NCBI GenBank assembly: GCA_017436345.1
Contig: JAFSDH010000009.1
Location: 1 to 64,000 of the forward strand
Length of the DNA: 64,000 bases
From: Bacilli bacterium
GTDB taxonomy: Bacteria; Bacillota_I; Bacilli_A; RF39; UBA660
Direction of reading: 5' to 3'
Shown: positions 52,881-60,788 of the stretch, one piece after another
Layout of the letters: each line of letters opens with the position of its first letter
How positions within the stretch are numbered: the stretch's first letter is position 1
The notes under the pieces: generated by a model
The model's database searches: none
Told to the model about the DNA's origin: nothing
The model's input: the letters and a program-made list of their open reading frames with translations, nothing else
Position numbers and translations under genes: made by a program

Positions 52881-53382
52881 AAGAAGTATTAGAAAATATA
52901 AAAGTGATAAGATTGATAATGAAATAATTTTAGAAATTATAAAAGAAGCTACTCATGCTGCTAGCGGTCACAATCGTCAACCTTGGAAAGTTAAAATAGT
53001 TAATGATTTAGAAAAAGAGAAAATTGCAAATACTCTATATGAGAAGTTTAAAGATGTTAAAGGACATACTGCACCGCATACAGCTAGTGTTATTAGAGAA
53101 ATACCTAATTTAGTAGTTGTTTATTTGGATAGCGATGATGAACGTTTTAGAGAGATAGATATTTTGTCAATTGGTGGTATGATTGATGAAATACTTCTTT
53201 TGGCTGAAGAAAAAGAAATAGGTACTTTATGGATTGCTAATACTAATTTGATTAAAGATGAAATAAAAAATATAACTAATGTTAATTTGGAGACTATTTC
53301 TTGTATTGGATTTGGTTTAAAAGATCAGTTTCCTAGTAAAAGACCAAGAAAAGATTTTAGTGATATTGTTATAAATAATTAA
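52852..53382 (+). CDS. Nitroreductase family protein
   Basis: A 176-residue FMN-dependent oxidoreductase: MELRSAIESRRSIRKYKSDKI start (FMN-phosphate arginines), the ASGHNRQPWKV loop, and GLKDQFPSKRPRKDFSDIV end. Substrate unknown. It starts 29 bases before the murE stop; AAAGG lies upstream within murE. Confidence 0.88.
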   Translation: MELRSAIESRRSIRKYKSDKIDNEIILEIIKEATHAASGHNRQPWKVKIVNDLEKEKIANTLYEKFKDVKGHTAPHTASVIREIPNLVVVYLDSDDERFREIDILSIGGMIDEILLLAEEKEIGTLWIANTNLIKDEIKNITNVNLETISCIGFGLKDQFPSKRPRKDFSDIVINN

Positions 53383-53418
53383 AATAAAGAAAACATATAA
53401 TTAACTGGAGTTGATTAT

Positions 53419-54114
53419 ATGTTTTTTAAGTTACTAGAGTTATTTAGATCTTTTTTTATGTTTACAGGGAGTTATTCTAATAATGTTTTTTATGATCCTT
53501 TGAGTAGTGAAGAAGAGGAAAAATATATAAAGTTAATGTTGATGGGGGATAAAGATGCACGAAATAAATTAATTGAACACAATTTAAGATTAGTTGCACA
53601 TATTGTTAAGAAATTTGATTCTAAAAGTATTGATCAAGATGATTTAATTAGTATAGGTACCATTGGATTAATAAAAGGAGTTGATTCTTATTCTTTAAAA
53701 CATGGTACGAAGATAACTACTTATTGTGCTAGATGCATAGAAAATGAAATACTTATGTATTTTAGAAGTAATAATAAAAATGAAAAAAATATATCTTTGA
53801 ATGAGCCGATTGGATTTGATAAAGATGGTAATGAGATAACAGTGATGGATGTTTTAAAATTACCTAGTCCTGATTTTGCTCTTGATATTCAGACTAAAGA
53901 TAATATTTTATTATTAAAGAAATATATAGAAATATTAAATGATAGAGAAAGAGAAATAATTATAAAAAGATATGGTTTGGATAATAATCAAGAACTTACT
54001 CAAAAAGCGATTGCTAAAGAGTTAAATATTTCAAGAAGTTATGTATCAAGAATAGAAAAAAGAGCACTTACTAAAATATTTAGAGAATTTATGAAAGAAA
54101 ATAATAAGAAATAA
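53419..54114 (+). CDS. sigK: RNA polymerase sporulation sigma factor K (uninterrupted)
   Basis: A 231-residue pro-sigma-K, the late mother-cell sigma factor. Region 2 (KLIEHNLRLVAHIVKKF, DLISIGTIGLIKG, CARCIENEILMY) and region 4 (RSYVSRIEKRALTK) match sigma-K closely. The first 18 residues form a hydrophobic pro-sequence; GSYSNN aligns with the B. subtilis cleavage region, predicting a cut after Ser18. No skin element interrupts it. GGAGTTGATT precedes the ATG; CATATAAT at 53394-53401 resembles a sigma-E -10. sigma-K controls gerE; SpoIVFB activates it. Confidence 0.94.
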   Translation: MFFKLLELFRSFFMFTGSYSNNVFYDPLSSEEEEKYIKLMLMGDKDARNKLIEHNLRLVAHIVKKFDSKSIDQDDLISIGTIGLIKGVDSYSLKHGTKITTYCARCIENEILMYFRSNNKNEKNISLNEPIGFDKDGNEITVMDVLKLPSPDFALDIQTKDNILLLKKYIEILNDREREIIIKRYGLDNNQELTQKAIAKELNISRSYVSRIEKRALTKIFREFMKENNKK

Positions 54115-54120
54115 TATATG

Positions 54121-54149
54121 TTGACCAGCCTGCAGCTATATGTGATAAT
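54121..54149 (+). promoter_or_regulatory. Sigma-A promoter of prepilin 4
   Basis: TTGACC, 17-base spacer, GATAAT. It is only seven bases after the sigK stop, in an unusually GC-containing patch. Confidence 0.7.
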
Positions 54150-54175
54150 TTATATAGATAATAGAGGATGATTTT

Positions 54176-55291
54176 ATGAGAAATAAAAAAGGTTTTACAT
54201 TAATAGAATTACTTGCAGTAATTGTAATACTAGGTTTACTTATGGCAATAGCAATACCAAGTGTAACAAAGTATATTACACAGTCAAGAAAGAAGACGTT
54301 AGTTAATAGTATTGATTCATTTATTACAGCGACAACAACTGCCGTAAATAATAACGAGTTTGGCGCTTTATCTGATCAAGATGTAATTTATTATATTCCT
54401 GTATCCAATATATCAACAAATTCATGTATTTCACTTGAAAAAGGTGGAACCGATCCGTTTGGAAATTGGATGGAAGCATATGTTGCGGTAAACTACAATG
54501 CATCAAAATATAGTTATGATTATTTCTTTACTTTCTATGATGATGCTGGATATGGTATGGCGCTTACAAAGAGTGATGCTATTAAACCTAGTGGTGATGG
54601 TCAAATTATGAATCCAACACCAGTAGATAGTAGTAACATAACAACTCAACTTGGTGGACGTGCAAAAGAAGCTAAAGTTTTATCTGTTGGTACTTGTAAT
54701 TCTTCAATGACAGAAGTTGCTTGTGAAGGAAATGGAACTTCAATTGGAAGTTTAATTACATGTGGAAGTGAAAGCTTTTATGTGATAAGTGATAATTCTG
54801 ATAGTGTAGATGTATTAGCTAAACACAAAATTAATTTATCGACAACTAATCCAGTTCAAAGTTCGTCAGCTGGTGAAAAAGCATTTTCAAGTACTGAATA
54901 TTGGTATCAAAGTGGTAATTTAAAACCACAATATGGTTCATCTTATCCTGCTTTTGTTTATGATTCTAATTCTTATTTATATGAATACGTTGAAGCGTAT
55001 GAGCAATATTTAATAAGTAAGGGTGTTACTAGTGCTAGTGCAACTTTAATATCCTATGAAAAAATGTTAGAATTAGGATGTGTTGGAGGAAGTACGATGA
55101 CATGTAATAATTCATCATACAAAAGTTGGTTAGTTCCAGGATATTATTGGTGGACAGGTAGTGCTGGTAATATGCAAGTTATTTGGCATGTTACAACGAG
55201 TGGAAGTTTTACTACTTATTATGGTTACAGTCAACCTCATGGAGTTAGACCAGTTATTAATATTTCAAAATCTAATATTAAATTTAATTAA
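54176..55291 (+). CDS. Type IV pilin-like prepilin with extra C-terminal domain, paralogue 4
   Basis: A 371-residue prepilin: MRNKKG|FTLIELLAVIVILG; residues 1-147 match the other three copies (to GDGQIMNP). After the second conserved cysteine (Cys174, SVGTC) an extra ~190-residue domain follows: SLITCGSESFYVISDNSDSVDVLAKHKI near its start, then YYWWTGSAG and HGVRPVINISKSNI at the end, a pattern like DUF6273/FGE-like surface domains (YWWxxS...GVRPVI). It may be a tip-located adhesin pilin (inference). GAGGATGATTTT precedes the ATG. Confidence 0.9.
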   Translation: MRNKKGFTLIELLAVIVILGLLMAIAIPSVTKYITQSRKKTLVNSIDSFITATTTAVNNNEFGALSDQDVIYYIPVSNISTNSCISLEKGGTDPFGNWMEAYVAVNYNASKYSYDYFFTFYDDAGYGMALTKSDAIKPSGDGQIMNPTPVDSSNITTQLGGRAKEAKVLSVGTCNSSMTEVACEGNGTSIGSLITCGSESFYVISDNSDSVDVLAKHKINLSTTNPVQSSSAGEKAFSSTEYWYQSGNLKPQYGSSYPAFVYDSNSYLYEYVEAYEQYLISKGVTSASATLISYEKMLELGCVGGSTMTCNNSSYKSWLVPGYYWWTGSAGNMQVIWHVTTSGSFTTYYGYSQPHGVRPVINISKSNIKFN

Positions 55292-55313
55292 GAAAGCATA
55301 GCTTTCTTTTTTA
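55291..55313 (+). terminator. Terminator
   Basis: AGAAAGC/GCTTTCT, loop ATA, T run. Confidence 0.85.
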
Positions 55314-55373
55314 TTTGTTTTATAGACAAAAATCCTTTTTATATTTATAATTAAAGTGATAGTAGGTGGGAAA

Positions 55374-56765
55374 ATGGTAAAATTTAATAAGATTTTTTTA
55401 ATTATTGTTTTTGTACTATCTTTGATGTGTTTTGGTGTTGTTCATATCTTTAATCATGCGATAAATTTAAAAGGTGATAAATATGTAACTATTCTTTTGA
55501 ATGAAGAGTATCATGAAAAAGGTGCGGTTAATGTTTATAATGAAAGTGATAAAGATATTGAAATAATAGGTGAAGTTGATAATACAAAGATAGGAACTTA
55601 TAAAATAGAATATAGGTCTAATTATTTAGGTTTTGAATTTAAGAATTATCGATATGTTGATGTTGTTGATAAAGAAGCTCCTGTTATTACTTTAAAGGGG
55701 AAAGATGAAGTTAGAATATGTCCAAATGGTGATTATGATGAAGAAGGATATACTGCTTATGATAATTATGATGGGGATATTACTTCGAAAGTAGAAATTA
55801 TTAAAAATGAAGAAAATATTACATATAAAGTTTTGGATAGTAGTAATAATTCTCATATAGTTAGTAGATTAATTAAGAAAGTGGATAATGAGTCTCCTAG
55901 CATTAAGTTAAAAGGAAGTTCTACTTATTATGTGGTAATTGATTCTAAATTTGAAGATCCTGGATATACAGTTTCTGATAATTGTGATAGTAAAGTTAAA
56001 GTCGAAGTTTCAGGAAGTGTAGATACTTCAAAAATAGGTACATATGAAATTATTTATACAGCAACAGATTCTAGTGGTAACTCTGTTGATATAAAAAGAT
56101 ATGTTAGAGTAAGAGATAAAGATATGAGTGAAAATACAGGAGTTATTTATTTAACTTTTGATGATGGTCCTTCTAGTAGTTCAACTCCTAAGATTTTAGA
56201 TATTCTTGATAAGAAAAATGTTAAAGCAACGTTCTTCGTTATTAATCAAAATGATAATTTAAACTATTTGATTAAACGTGAATATGATTCAGGACATACA
56301 GTAGCACTTCATAGTTATACACATAATTATAGTAAGATATATGCTTCAAAAGATGCTTTTTATGAAGATTTAAATTTAATAAGTGCTAAGGTAGAGAAAA
56401 TTACAGGAGAAAAGTCAATGATAATGCGTTTTCCTGGAGGAGGAAGTAATACTGTTAGTAAAAAATATCAAAAAGGTATTATGACAGATCTTACAAAGGA
56501 AGTAGTAGATTTAGGTTATCATTATTTTGATTGGAATGTATCAAGTGGTGATGCTGGTGGGGCAAAAAATAGTGATGATGTATATAATAATGTAGTTAAT
56601 GGTCTTAAGAAAAATAGAAATAATATTGTTCTAATGCATGATTTTTCTAATAGCAAAACCGTTAATGCTCTAGAAGCAATTATTGATTATGGACTTGCAA
56701 ATGGCTATAGATTTGATAAAATAGATATGACAACACCAATGATTAGACATGGGGTAAATAATTAA
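55374..56765 (+). CDS. Exported polysaccharide deacetylase with Ig-like domains
   Basis: A 463-residue protein: signal anchor (~6-28), two DUF5011-type immunoglobulin-like repeats (each with EAPVITLKGKDE or ESPSIKLKGSST, then D-x-x-GYTxxDN), and a C-terminal NodB (CE4) domain with TFDDGPS, the zinc H-S-x-T-H (ALHSYTH), RFPGGGSN and VLMHDF. It likely N-deacetylates peptidoglycan or a wall polymer; a cortex role is possible but unproven. Start 55374 follows AGGTGGGAAA; the GTG at 55356 is unsupported. The surface gene follows at 12 bases. Confidence 0.9.
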   Translation: MVKFNKIFLIIVFVLSLMCFGVVHIFNHAINLKGDKYVTILLNEEYHEKGAVNVYNESDKDIEIIGEVDNTKIGTYKIEYRSNYLGFEFKNYRYVDVVDKEAPVITLKGKDEVRICPNGDYDEEGYTAYDNYDGDITSKVEIIKNEENITYKVLDSSNNSHIVSRLIKKVDNESPSIKLKGSSTYYVVIDSKFEDPGYTVSDNCDSKVKVEVSGSVDTSKIGTYEIIYTATDSSGNSVDIKRYVRVRDKDMSENTGVIYLTFDDGPSSSSTPKILDILDKKNVKATFFVINQNDNLNYLIKREYDSGHTVALHSYTHNYSKIYASKDAFYEDLNLISAKVEKITGEKSMIMRFPGGGSNTVSKKYQKGIMTDLTKEVVDLGYHYFDWNVSSGDAGGAKNSDDVYNNVVNGLKKNRNNIVLMHDFSNSKTVNALEAIIDYGLANGYRFDKIDMTTPMIRHGVNN

Positions 56766-56777
56766 GGAGTTTTAAAT

Positions 56778-58400
56778 ATGAATAAAAATAAGAGAGTAAA
56801 AAGATGGGGTTTTTTAATAAGTTTATTTATGTTATTTTTAGTTTCTCCTTTACGAGTAAATGCAGTTGAAGTTTTAACGTTAGTGGGAGATAGTTCGGTT
56901 TCTCCGGGAGCAACAGTAAAGTATAATGTTGTAGTTACGCCAACTGATGCAACTACTTTAATAACTGATTTTAGTACAACGGTTACTTATGATAGTTCAG
57001 TTTTAACTCTTAGTCAAATTGAGTTAGGGACTGGTTGGAGTGGTCCAACAACAGCAGTTACTTCTGGTAAAACAATTAACTTTAGTAATGAAGCTGGAGT
57101 TAGTACTACAACTACAGTTGCAACTTTAGTTTTTAAAGTTAATAAAACAGCTAGTTCTAATACTGCAACAATTACTTTAAAATCTTCTTATTATAATTTT
57201 AAAGATGTTGATGGGGAAACAATGGTACAAATTAATGATGTTACTAAGAGTTTAAATATTAAATCTAGTGATAATTCCCTAAAATCTTTAAAAGTTAATG
57301 GCGTTATAGTTGAAGGTTTTTCTAGTGATATATTTGAATATGAAGTTTTAGTTGAATCATCTGTTGAAGAAGCAAAAATTCTTGCAACTACTAATTCGAC
57401 AAAAGCAACTTTAAAAACTGGTAGTGGTAATCGTACTGTGCCTCTTAATTATGGAGGAAACGTTGTTATCGTTACTGTTGTTAGTGAAAGTGGGCTTGAA
57501 CAAAACTACGTTATCAATATTACAAGGGAAGACACAAGAAGTACAGATACTACTTTAAAATCTATTACAATTGATGGTGTAAAAATTGATAATTTTAAGA
57601 GTAGTACTTATAAATATAATGTTAAAAAATATAAAACAAGTGGTGTTACGATTGTAGCCGTTCCAAATGATGAAAAAGCAACTGTGGCTGTTTTAGCACC
57701 TTTACAAATAGTTGTTGGTGAAAATGTTTATACAGTTAGAGTAACTAGTGAAAATGGTGATACATCTGATTACACAGTTGTTGTTAATAATATTGACACA
57801 CCTATAAATAAGAAATTAAAAAATTTATCGATTCCAGGTTATAAACTTGCTTTTGATAAGAATAATAATCGTTATGAAATAAGATATAATAAAGAAAAGT
57901 TTAAGGATTTAAAAATTCATTTTACTACAGTATCAGGTAATGATGAAGTTAAAGCTGTTTTATCTCCTGATATAAATAATAATAGAGAGGCTTTAAAAAA
58001 TTTAAAGCCAGGAGATGAAATTACTATTACTATTACTGGTATTGATGATGAAAGTGTTCAATATACTATTGTTATTTTAGAAGATAATCGTATTAATTTT
58101 TTCTTAATTTTAGAAATATTTATGATGGTGGTTATTGCAGTTTGTGCAGTGGTAGTTGCTAAAAAGAGAAAGAATAATAAAAGTAAAAAAGCTAAGAAAA
58201 GTACTTCTGTAAAAAAAGAAGTTATTACTAAAAAAGAGGTAAATTCTAAAAAAGAAGTATCAACTAAAACTGAAAAGCCAAAGAAAAAGAGATTTTCTAT
58301 ATTTGAAGATGAATATGAAGAAGTTGAAGTAGAAGTTGATGATACTGATTTAGATATTGATACTAAAGAATTAAGTACAAAAGATTTAAAATTAAAATAG
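56778..58400 (+). CDS. Cohesin-like and cadherin-like surface protein, C-terminally anchored
   Basis: A 540-residue protein: signal peptide (~1-29), a cohesin-like domain (~30-165: VSPGATVKYNVVV, TTVTYDSSVLTLSQIELGTGW, ATLVFKV), three cadherin-like beta-sandwich repeats (~170-435: NSLKSLKVNGVIVEGFSSDIFEYEV, TTLKSITIDGVKIDNFKSSTYKYNV and KKLKNLSIPGYKLAFDKNNNRYEI), a transmembrane helix (~440-464) and a Lys/Glu-rich cytoplasmic tail. No dockerin is visible in the window. AAGGAGTTTTAAAT precedes the ATG. Coupled to the deacetylase. Confidence 0.8.
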   Translation: MNKNKRVKRWGFLISLFMLFLVSPLRVNAVEVLTLVGDSSVSPGATVKYNVVVTPTDATTLITDFSTTVTYDSSVLTLSQIELGTGWSGPTTAVTSGKTINFSNEAGVSTTTTVATLVFKVNKTASSNTATITLKSSYYNFKDVDGETMVQINDVTKSLNIKSSDNSLKSLKVNGVIVEGFSSDIFEYEVLVESSVEEAKILATTNSTKATLKTGSGNRTVPLNYGGNVVIVTVVSESGLEQNYVINITREDTRSTDTTLKSITIDGVKIDNFKSSTYKYNVKKYKTSGVTIVAVPNDEKATVAVLAPLQIVVGENVYTVRVTSENGDTSDYTVVVNNIDTPINKKLKNLSIPGYKLAFDKNNNRYEIRYNKEKFKDLKIHFTTVSGNDEVKAVLSPDINNNREALKNLKPGDEITITITGIDDESVQYTIVILEDNRINFFLILEIFMMVVIAVCAVVVAKKRKNNKSKKAKKSTSVKKEVITKKEVNSKKEVSTKTEKPKKKRFSIFEDEYEEVEVEVDDTDLDIDTKELSTKDLKLK

Positions 58401-58430
58401 AAATAAACTAAGGTTTATTTCTATATTTTT
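58398..58430 (+). terminator. Terminator
   Basis: TAGAAATAAAC/GTTTATTTCTA, loop TAAG, followed by TATTTTT; overlaps the stop codon. Confidence 0.83.
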
Positions 58431-58442
58431 CTGGAGGTGTAT

Positions 58443-58961
58443 ATGAAAATATTTGTTCCTGATAGTTATTATAAAAATGTTTATGATATTGATTATGATA
58501 ATTTATATAAGAAGAAAATTAAATGTATAATGTTTGATCTGGATAATACTTTAGCTTTAATCGATGAAGGTATTCCTCCTGAAAAAGTTATTAAATTTAT
58601 TAAAAATCTTAATAAAAAATTTGATACTTATATTGTTTCAAATAATAATAGAGCTAGAATAGAGAAGTTTTGTAGTCATTTTGATTCTGTTTTTGTTGCG
58701 ATGGCAATGAAACCTTTGGGAAAAGGATTTAGAACAATTCAGAAGCTTGGTAATTATGATAAAAGAGAAATGTGTATTATTGGGGATCAGTTAATGACTG
58801 ATATATTAGGTGGTAATAGATTTGGTTGTTATACTATATTAGTTGATCCTCTTGGTAAGAAGGATTTAAAGATAACTTCTTTGAACAGAACTCTTGAAAA
58901 TATTGTTTTGAAGAATTTATCTAAAAAGGGTATTTTAGAAAGAGGGAAATACTATGAATAA
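58443..58961 (+). CDS. yqeG: YqeG family HAD IIIA-type phosphatase
   Basis: A 172-residue HAD phosphatase: MFDLDNTLALID (nucleophile Asp), VSNNN, and GDQLMTDILGGNRFG. YqeG is a conserved Firmicutes protein always near yqeH. Start 58443 follows GGAGGTGTAT; the GTG at 58437 is in the ribosome site. It overlaps yqeH by 8 bases. Confidence 0.92.
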   Translation: MKIFVPDSYYKNVYDIDYDNLYKKKIKCIMFDLDNTLALIDEGIPPEKVIKFIKNLNKKFDTYIVSNNNRARIEKFCSHFDSVFVAMAMKPLGKGFRTIQKLGNYDKREMCIIGDQLMTDILGGNRFGCYTILVDPLGKKDLKITSLNRTLENIVLKNLSKKGILERGKYYE

Positions 58962-59961
58962 TGAGAAGATTTGTATTGGATGTGGTGCCAAACTACAAGA
59001 TGAAAATATATCTTTAGAGGGATATACTAGTAATATTGAAAATGATATTTGTAGTCGTTGTTTTAGAATGAAGAACTATGGTGAATATCAAATTATTGCT
59101 AAATCTAATGAAGAATATATTGAGATTTTAAAGGAAGTTGATAAGACTAAAGATTTAGTTTTATATATAGTTGATTCTTTAAATTTTGGCGAAGATATTA
59201 CAAGTATCAGGGAGTATATATCTAATAATATTATTTTAGTTTTAAATAAAAGAGATGTTTTACCTAAAAGTGTTAAAGATAATAAATTGAAAGAATATCT
59301 AAAAAATTTCAATTTAGATTTTAAAGATATAATTGTTGTTAGTTGTCATAAAAATTATAATATTGATGAATTAATGGCTATGATTAAGAAATATAAGTCT
59401 AGTCGTAATGTTTATGTTGTTGGTAATACTAATGTTGGTAAGAGTAGTTTAATAAATAAACTTATTAAAAATTATTCTGAATATGAAGGGGAACTTACTA
59501 TTTCACCAATGCCTTCTACAACGCTTAATAAAATTAGTATAAAGTTAAGTGATGATTTAACTATTATAGATACACCAGGACTTGTAAATAGAGGAAATAT
59601 TATTAATTATGTAGATAATAGTTTGCTTAAGAAGATTAATCCGAGAAAGGAAATCAAGCCTAAGACATATCAAATTAAAGTTGGTCAATGTTTAGTAATT
59701 GGTGATTTATTTAGAATAGATTATGTTGAAGGAGAAAAAAATAGTTTTACTTTATATGTATCTAATGATTTAAAAGTAAAAAGATATAATATGAATAAAT
59801 GTACTTTATTAAAGGATAAACCTAAAACTAGTTATGAAATAGGATATCATAAAGATTTAGTTATTGATGGTTTAGGTTTTATAAAGATTGTTTCTAAAGC
59901 TTTGGTAGATGTTTATGTAGACATAAACGTTAATGTATTTGAAAGGGAAGCTTTAATTTAA
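58954..59961 (+). CDS. yqeH: Ribosome-biogenesis GTPase YqeH
   Basis: A 335-residue circularly permuted GTPase required for 30S assembly. An N-terminal zinc finger (CIGCGAKLQ...CSRCFRMKNYG) precedes G4 (LNKRDVLP), G1 (VGNTNVGKSSLIN) and G3 (DTPGL), the permuted order. GAGGGAAATACT precedes the ATG. Usually followed by aroE-yhbY-nadD in Bacilli; here a hydrolase follows. Confidence 0.95.
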   Translation: MNNEKICIGCGAKLQDENISLEGYTSNIENDICSRCFRMKNYGEYQIIAKSNEEYIEILKEVDKTKDLVLYIVDSLNFGEDITSIREYISNNIILVLNKRDVLPKSVKDNKLKEYLKNFNLDFKDIIVVSCHKNYNIDELMAMIKKYKSSRNVYVVGNTNVGKSSLINKLIKNYSEYEGELTISPMPSTTLNKISIKLSDDLTIIDTPGLVNRGNIINYVDNSLLKKINPRKEIKPKTYQIKVGQCLVIGDLFRIDYVEGEKNSFTLYVSNDLKVKRYNMNKCTLLKDKPKTSYEIGYHKDLVIDGLGFIKIVSKALVDVYVDINVNVFEREALI

Positions 59962-59987
59962 AGAAAACTTTATGTTTTCTTTTTTTT
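59961..59987 (+). terminator. Terminator of yqeG-yqeH
   Basis: AAGAAAAC/GTTTTCTT, loop TTTAT, T8. Confidence 0.87.
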
Positions 59988-60055
59988 ATGTAAAAATTGG
60001 TCAAAAGATTTGTCTTTATATATGGATTTGTATTATAATTAATATGGGTGTAAAT

Positions 60056-60778
60056 ATGAAAATAAACGTTAAAGATATAGATGTTAATTACATACAATAT
60101 GGTAAGGGTAAAGATATTGTTTTACTTCATGGGTGGGGTCAAAATATTGAGATGATGCGACCACTTGGTGATAGACTTCAAGATAAGTATCGTATTACGA
60201 TTATTGATTTACCTGGTTTTGGAGAAAGCGAAGAACCTAAAGAAGTATTTAGTGTATATGATTATTGTAGTGTAGTAGAAGAAATACTAAAGAAAATTAA
60301 AGTGAAAAAACCAACAATGATAGGTCATTCTTTTGGTGGGAGAGTATCAATTGTTTATGCATCACGTAATGATGTAGATAAAGTAATATTATTTGGTAGT
60401 CCATGTATAAGACATGAAGAAAAGTTAAGCTTAAAGGTTCGTTTTTTAAAGTTTATGAAAAAGGTACCTTTAGTTAATAAATTAGAAGGATTTGCGAAAA
60501 GACATATTGGAAGTCGTGATTATAAAAATGCGAGTGAAATGATGCGTAAGATATTAGTAGAAACTGTTAATGAAGATTTATCAGAATGTGCAAAGAAAAT
60601 TGATGCTTCAACTTTATTAATTTGGGGTGATAATGATTTGGAAGAACCAGTTGAACGAGCTCAAGAGTTAGAAAAAATTATGAAAGATGCTGGTTTAATT
60701 GTATTTCCTAATTCCAGTCACTATGCTTATTTAGAAAATATTAATCAAGTTATAAAGATTATAAAAGAGTTTGTTTAG
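60056..60778 (+). CDS. Alpha/beta hydrolase
   Basis: A 240-residue cytoplasmic alpha/beta hydrolase. HGWGQN oxyanion loop, nucleophile elbow IGHSFGGR (Ser), late acid in LLIWGDND and His in NSSHYAYLEN. The substrate cannot be told; neighbours are Mur ligase genes. Start 60056 follows GGGTGTAAAT; an upstream in-frame ATG at 59972 would run through the yqeH terminator. The next gene begins at a Shine-Dalgarno overlapping its stop. Confidence 0.88.
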   Translation: MKINVKDIDVNYIQYGKGKDIVLLHGWGQNIEMMRPLGDRLQDKYRITIIDLPGFGESEEPKEVFSVYDYCSVVEEILKKIKVKKPTMIGHSFGGRVSIVYASRNDVDKVILFGSPCIRHEEKLSLKVRFLKFMKKVPLVNKLEGFAKRHIGSRDYKNASEMMRKILVETVNEDLSECAKKIDASTLLIWGDNDLEEPVERAQELEKIMKDAGLIVFPNSSHYAYLENINQVIKIIKEFV

Positions 60779-60788
60779 GAGTGATTTT

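Noticed and set aside
53419..54114. A skin-like interruption of sigK
   Set aside because: The frame is continuous from pro-sequence to region 4, and no recombinase or attachment repeat is nearby.
59972..60055. Longer N-terminus for the alpha/beta hydrolase
   Set aside because: It would begin inside the yqeH terminator without a ribosome site, while GGGTG sits five bases before the ATG at 60056.
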